From NCBI GenBank assembly GCA_964461765.1, contig CAYWVS010000015.1, positions 1-48,008 on the forward strand: 48,008 bases of DNA, in the 5' to 3' direction. Position 1 is the stretch's first letter, and every line of letters starts with the position of its first letter. The stretch comes from JAVVUJ01 sp964461765 (GTDB taxonomy: Bacteria > Bacillota > Clostridia > Peptostreptococcales > Anaerovoracaceae). Positions 43,849 through 48,008 of this stretch are shown piece after piece. The notes under the pieces are model-generated. The model had not been told where the DNA came from and made no database searches. It worked only from the letters and a program-made list of their open reading frames with translations. The translations under genes and the position numbers were made by a program.

Positions 43849-44140
43849 GTCCCTGAAGCTGATGAATAGCTTCAGGGACGATATTATTACCGCGGTGCCA
43901 CCCTGTTTGGTACATAAAGTACCCTCTCACTGTACACGCCTCTTCAAATATTCTGAAGAAGTCTCCATACATGCTCCCTTGATAACGGGCGGAGATCCCG
44001 TCAGGCACTACTAAATCGTACTATGGAATACAACCTTTCGTCCTGCCCTCCTAAGTCCATTCAGTTCAGTCCTCCCGGCTGCAATTTCACCATCTGCAGC
44101 TCTCTGTGCGCTTGGAATCTGTACCTACTATTCTTAATCA
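43849..44140 (-). ncRNA. T-box leader, tryptophan specific
   Basis: The T-box sequence AGGGTGGCACCGCGG is at 43905-43891 on the minus strand. Its terminator is a 12-base-pair stem (arms 43868-43879 and 43849-43860) followed by TTTTTG. In Stem I the specifier lies in GAATGGACTTAGGAGGG. Codon TGG (44059-44057) is tryptophan. Uncharged tRNA-Trp would stabilise the antiterminator and allow TrpB2 expression. The 5' limit is approximate. The remaining 44141-44244 is AT-rich promoter region. Confidence 0.92.
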
Positions 44141-44244
44141 TCGGTTTTAATATTCAATTAAAGTTTGAATTCATATGCTTAATTATAGATTTATTCTCAA
44201 GTATTTGTCAACAGTTTTTTTCTGGTAAATCTTTTCAATAATCG

Positions 44245-45816
44245 CTAAACCATAACATCAAATATTTGCTTCTCATGGTATTCTACCCATTCTGCCCGTG
44301 GTTTTCTGTTTCTTTCTTTGCGGAAATCAAAGGTTAGAAGATAACCTTTATTGGCATCCTTTGCGTCAAGATATGCTGCCAGTTGTGCATATGCTTCCTC
44401 ATGCTTTTGCTCACCATGCCAGAGCTTTAATTCAAGTATAAATTGCTCTTTGCCGTAGTCTACCACAATATCCATTCGACGTTGATCCCGGAGTTGGCTC
44501 TCTATATGGTAGAAGCCTTGACCGTTAATCAGGGGTTTCAGGTAAGTAAGAAAAACCTGACGTCCATTTTTTTCAAAAAAATTCTTGTCACATTCGGAAA
44601 ATATTTCTGAATAATGCTTGGCGAATTTCTCAAGGCACAAAGCCATATCTAAATGACCGTTCCTTATTACATCATAGGTCATAACCCCGGTAATTTTCGG
44701 GGTTTGAGTTTGCCGTTCGTCCTTTGAAATAAAATGATTATAAATAAGAACTTCAAAAATTCTATTGGAAACAACAACGTTGCCTTCATGATTTTTTATA
44801 ATACCATACATGGCTGCAACACTTATGGCGGTATCAGTTACTTGGTACTGCTTCTTATTGCCATTAATTAAAATTCCGTATAACATTTCATATATTTCTG
44901 AGTTGTTTTCAAGGTTTTTACCAATATCATCAACCAAAGTGCTTGATGTATTGAGAAATAGTTTTACTGCCTTTTGAATGCCGTTGGTGGTCCAGTCTCT
45001 GTCCAAATCCTCATCAATCAGTTTGCAAATCCGTGAAACTAAGTAAGGATATCCACTTGTGTAAGCATAAATTTCATCCGCAATAACTGCAATATCCAGT
45101 CCTGTGTGGTTGTCTGCTTCATACTCCCTCAGCATTGTTGCGATTTCCGCAGAGCTAAAAGACATATCAACCTTAAAGTCTGCCGCAATGTTCCAAGGTG
45201 AGTTGAACACACCCTCGCCCTCCTGTGGTAAAATAAGCCCCTTCTCTATCATGATTCCTTTGATGTTTTTTATGTCCGCAACACTGGCCAGAATTACCGA
45301 ATGAAAAGTGAAATCCTTCCCATCCTTACGCTTTAAATACTTATCTCGAAGTGTTCCTAAAAAGTTAAGAAAAACATCATTATTGCTAATTTTATCAACT
45401 TCATCTATCATCAAAACAATTTTTATATTATCACATAAATCGGTTATAATTTCAGAAAATTCATTAAAACTTTCCGAAGTAGCGGATTGCCATTTATCAA
45501 TATAGTCTTTTGACACATTTGTAAATTTAAGTGCTTTGGCAATGGATTTAAAAAACATCTTACAAAACTCAGGCGCCTTTTCAAAACTCTCGTTTCCAAC
45601 ACCTTCAAAACTAATGGACACGGGTAAATATCCCCTACCGCCTAGGCATTTATCAAGTAGTGATAATGTTGTGGTTTTACCGTATTGCCTTGCACAATTT
45701 ATCGTAAAATACTCTCTTTTATCAATCATTTCAAGTATTTGGGCAAGTTTATTAGAAGTGTCAACCATATAGTCCTCACTGTGCACACATAACCCTGTTA
45801 CATTAAACTTTTTCAC
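44245..45816 (-). CDS. AAA-ATPase with C-terminal PD-(D/E)XK nuclease-like domain
   Basis: This 523-residue protein has the layout of the AAA-ATPase-like/DUF1703 family. The P-loop is in NCARQYGKTTTLS, and Walker B is in KIVLMIDEVDKIS. A helical middle follows, and a C-terminal nuclease-like domain has RRMDIVVDYG then FILELKLW (D...ExK). It starts with GTG after a perfect AAGGAGGTGAT ribosome site. Families of this kind are often amplified in anaerobes, and their role is unknown. There is no transposase or toxin partner beside it. Confidence 0.85.
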   Translation of the reverse strand: MKKFNVTGLCVHSEDYMVDTSNKLAQILEMIDKREYFTINCARQYGKTTTLSLLDKCLGGRGYLPVSISFEGVGNESFEKAPEFCKMFFKSIAKALKFTNVSKDYIDKWQSATSESFNEFSEIITDLCDNIKIVLMIDEVDKISNNDVFLNFLGTLRDKYLKRKDGKDFTFHSVILASVADIKNIKGIMIEKGLILPQEGEGVFNSPWNIAADFKVDMSFSSAEIATMLREYEADNHTGLDIAVIADEIYAYTSGYPYLVSRICKLIDEDLDRDWTTNGIQKAVKLFLNTSSTLVDDIGKNLENNSEIYEMLYGILINGNKKQYQVTDTAISVAAMYGIIKNHEGNVVVSNRIFEVLIYNHFISKDERQTQTPKITGVMTYDVIRNGHLDMALCLEKFAKHYSEIFSECDKNFFEKNGRQVFLTYLKPLINGQGFYHIESQLRDQRRMDIVVDYGKEQFILELKLWHGEQKHEEAYAQLAAYLDAKDANKGYLLTFDFRKERNRKPRAEWVEYHEKQIFDVMV

Positions 45817-46075
45817 TGCCTATCACCTCCTTATGGATTATTACACTGTCCAAAATTAATTATATCACAAACCTCATTGGTTTTAAAACCATATATGCCC
45901 TATAATAAATACGAAATAACTGCCATAAAGCCTCTTTTTATAATAAATTCTAAAAAAATGTAAAATTTATTATAATTATCTGCTAAATGGTTAAATGTTT
46001 TTTAACGATTAATATTTATTTTTTAATTTTATTGATTATTTTTGTTAATATAGTGGTTCACTATTAAAGTTTCCC

Positions 46076-47608
46076 TTACCGCAGCGTCTTCCTCACCACG
46101 GACACAGTAAAGTATGACATCAGAAAAAGACCCATCATGCCCTCCACGGGAGCTAAAACCTTAGTAAGGGGAACGGCCGGAACTATATCACCGTATCCTA
46201 TGGTCAAAAAAGTAACAGCACTGAAATAAAATCCGTTAACAGAACTAAACATCTGAGAATAGGTTAACGCTCCCCTAATGTCAAGTGCTGCAAAGATGCA
46301 TCCGAAGATAGCCCAAACAATCAGCATTGTAATGGCCACTCTTCCGGGTTTCGTCCCGTAATTTCCGATTAAATCCACTGTCCGATCCAATGTTTTGAGG
46401 ACGGTAGACTTCATACTACCTCTTCTGCACCGCATGTATTCCACAAAAGCCCTATCCTCAAATTCATAGGCACCTATTTTATTGTAATTCTGTTTTAAAA
46501 GAGAAAATTGTCGTTCCTTTTCACGAATGGTGTCTTCATTTTTGTTAATGGCTACCGCCACCTTGTTTTTCTCCCAGTCGCAATAGATATATCCTAAATT
46601 GATGGTATCCTTCAGGGAAAGTACAGCAGCACCGGTGATCTTTAAAGTCCTGTTAATAATGCAGCCATGAACCTTTAAATTATTTACTACTTTAAATTTC
46701 AATTTATCGTGATTTTCTAATTTGCAATTATTTAGTACCACATAATCTGCCAATGCTCCTGTAAAGTCCAGATTGCCTCCCCCAAACTTCACCTCATCAA
46801 AGATCAGTTCCCCTTTTCCAAAGTTGGTCTCTTCAAAGGAAACTTCCCCTTTTTGAAAATCACAGTGATCAAATACGACATTCCCTTCTTCAAAAATGGC
46901 ATGATCAAAGTGAGCATTTCCATCTCCAAACTTGGTAAAGTCAAAATAAACATCCCCCTTGCCAAACTTGGTTCCTGTGAAAATCACCTCACCTCGTTCA
47001 AAGGTAGTTCCTCCAAAGTACACATTTCCCTTTCCAAAATCCGCCTCAGTAAAAGCAGCATTGCCCCAACCAAAGATGGCGTATTCAAAGGTCAAGTCCC
47101 CATCTCCAAAAACTGCCTCTGCAAAGGAAACTGCACCACGCTGAAAATCTACATTGTAAAAAGAGATATTGCTATGCCCAAACTTGGTTTGAAAAAAGGA
47201 GGTATCAGCGTTTCCAAAGATAGAATTAGCAAAGGAAATCTCTCCATCTCCTATCATTGCATGATCAAAGCTGGTTTTTCCATCAAAGCAGGCATATTCT
47301 GCCATAAATGATGGGAATACCATCTCCTGATTGCAAAGATTTTTAATGATTTCAATATCAAAATTATTTATATAATTAAAGGAAAGATCTAAAGTTTGAT
47401 TTTCTAATATCTTTTGAGCGATGCTTTCATTGGTAGCATAATGAAATTTTCTGATGAACTTGATGTTATCATTTAAGCGCAAGGTATCCCTGTATTCAAA
47501 TTCCACTTCAATTACCTTGCCCATGGGTGGGGAAGGCTTATACCTCAAAATCCTCCACGTGGCCATCTGGTTTTCGAAAGAGTGATCACCAATTTCATAA
47601 ACTTTCAT
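46076..47608 (-). CDS. Two-helix potassium channel with a 12-residue repeat solenoid
   Basis: The 510-residue protein has three parts: an N-terminal region to about residue 108; a solenoid at 108-287 in which Phe recurs at 114, 126, 138 and so on to 282; and a C-terminal two-helix pore. The pore has the selectivity filter TFLTIGYGDIVPA between hydrophobic helices. A second Phe follows five residues after most first ones (131, 143, 155 and onward). The consensus is xxxFxxxxFGxG. This is stricter than pentapeptide repeats, though related to them. The solenoid probably forms a cytoplasmic beta-helix gating or binding ligands for the channel. GAGG precedes the ATG. Confidence 0.85.
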   Translation of the reverse strand: MKVYEIGDHSFENQMATWRILRYKPSPPMGKVIEVEFEYRDTLRLNDNIKFIRKFHYATNESIAQKILENQTLDLSFNYINNFDIEIIKNLCNQEMVFPSFMAEYACFDGKTSFDHAMIGDGEISFANSIFGNADTSFFQTKFGHSNISFYNVDFQRGAVSFAEAVFGDGDLTFEYAIFGWGNAAFTEADFGKGNVYFGGTTFERGEVIFTGTKFGKGDVYFDFTKFGDGNAHFDHAIFEEGNVVFDHCDFQKGEVSFEETNFGKGELIFDEVKFGGGNLDFTGALADYVVLNNCKLENHDKLKFKVVNNLKVHGCIINRTLKITGAAVLSLKDTINLGYIYCDWEKNKVAVAINKNEDTIREKERQFSLLKQNYNKIGAYEFEDRAFVEYMRCRRGSMKSTVLKTLDRTVDLIGNYGTKPGRVAITMLIVWAIFGCIFAALDIRGALTYSQMFSSVNGFYFSAVTFLTIGYGDIVPAVPLTKVLAPVEGMMGLFLMSYFTVSVVRKTLR

Positions 47609-47626
47609 CTTTTACCTCGTAATCTT

Positions 47627-48008
47627 TCATATTTTTATCAGATTTTCTTTATATGGCGGATATACAATGCCTCGCTCTGTAATAACGGCAGTAATATATT
47701 TGGCAGGTGTCACGTCAAAAGCAGGATTGTAGGTCTTTACGCCCTCCGGTGCCGTGGATTTCTCATACCACATCTTATAGATCTCGTCTCCTTGCCTCAG
47801 TTCAATGGGAATGTCCTCTCCTGTAGCTGTGTTAAGGTCAATGGTAGATGTGGGAACAAACATATAAAAAGGTATATTATACTCTTTCGCTAAAATTGCA
47901 AGCCCTGAGGTTCCTATTTTATTTGCACCATCTCCGTTAGCCGCCATTCTGTCGCAGCCAACCACCACCGCCTGAACCCAACCGTTCTTCATCACCTGAG
48001 AGGCCATG
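47627..48008 (-). CDS. mtnA: S-methyl-5-thioribose-1-phosphate isomerase, C-terminal part
   Basis: The frame runs off the right edge, and the 127 visible residues are the C terminus. They match MtnA: VGCDRMAANGDGANKIGT contains the catalytic Asp and substrate-binding residues, and PFYMFVPTSTID and NPAFDVTPAKYITAVITE follow. It isomerises methylthioribose phosphate to the ribulose form in methionine salvage. The N-terminal part lies outside the window. An ATG at 48007 is internal, not the start. The gene is 18 bases ahead of the channel gene, so they may be cotranscribed. Confidence 0.94.
   Translation of the reverse strand, partial: MASQVMKNGWVQAVVVGCDRMAANGDGANKIGTSGLAILAKEYNIPFYMFVPTSTIDLNTATGEDIPIELRQGDEIYKMWYEKSTAPEGVKTYNPAFDVTPAKYITAVITERGIVYPPYKENLIKI

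Noticed and set aside
44245..45816. Mobile element or defence system gene
   Set aside because: No transposase, inverted ends, toxin or restriction partner lies beside it. Only a general AAA-ATPase/nuclease-like layout can be supported.
46853..47311. Plus-strand open frame of 152 codons with repeats
   Set aside because: It mirrors the 36-base periodicity of the channel gene on the other strand, so it is a shadow of the repeat region.

Overview
The window looks like chromosome from an anaerobic, amino-acid-fermenting, low-GC Bacillota (Clostridia). The reasons are a lysine fermentation cluster, oxygen-sensitive enzymes (glycyl radical enzyme, radical SAM enzymes, aldehyde:ferredoxin oxidoreductase), a tryptophan T-box leader, strong AGGAGG ribosome binding sites, and ScpAB and DacF genes typical of Gram-positives. 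I cannot name the genus. No rRNA, tRNA, CRISPR array, insertion sequence or prophage was seen.

Region 1 (about 0.2-12.1 kb) is a lysine fermentation regulon. A minus-strand operon reads kdd, kamA, kamB, kamC, kamD, kamE, with a PhzF-family gene behind it. A kal gene lies on the other side of a sigma-54 activator. That activator carries an N-terminal domain homologous to Kdd, the pathway's own 3,5-diaminohexanoate dehydrogenase, with a degraded nucleotide-binding loop. A well-formed -24/-12 promoter lies on each side of it, one facing kdd and one facing kal, with AACCG-type inverted repeats nearby. This looks like a self-contained control circuit. A partial glycine riboswitch with its promoter sits at the left edge and belongs to a gene outside the window.

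Region 2 (about 12.2-29.3 kb) is the most interesting part. It is AT-richer to the eye than its flanks and contains several transcription units separated by clear promoters and terminators: (a) glycyl radical enzyme, ketopantoate-reductase-like dehydrogenase, Kce-like cleavage enzyme and a second Kal; (b) a one-chain B12-dependent mutase-like protein, a 2,4-diaminopentanoate-dehydrogenase-like enzyme, a DMT transporter and a small unknown protein; (c) a glycyl radical activase; (d) an aldehyde ferredoxin oxidoreductase with a MoaD/ThiS-like protein; (e) two paralogous ROK-type regulators; (f) an ASKHA-fold hydantoinase/oxoprolinase-like protein without its usual partner. The order of chemistry (radical activation, B12 rearrangement, amine dehydrogenation, beta-keto acid cleavage, ammonia elimination from a CoA ester) parallels lysine fermentation. 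I infer an undescribed fermentation pathway for an amino acid or amine, joining the lysine route at or near 3-aminobutyryl-CoA. The substrate cannot be read from the sequence.

Region 3 (about 29.4-48 kb) is mostly housekeeping: rluB, an FAD oxidoreductase, a Cof phosphatase, a flavin reductase, an NlpC/P60 wall hydrolase, a CNNM/CBS membrane protein, a PyrK-like flavoprotein with a cysteine-rich head, dacF, scpB/scpA, two EamA transporters, plsC, a TrpB2 gene under a Trp T-box, an AAA ATPase/nuclease-like protein, a potassium channel with a perfectly regular 12-residue repeat domain, and the 3' part of mtnA at the right edge.
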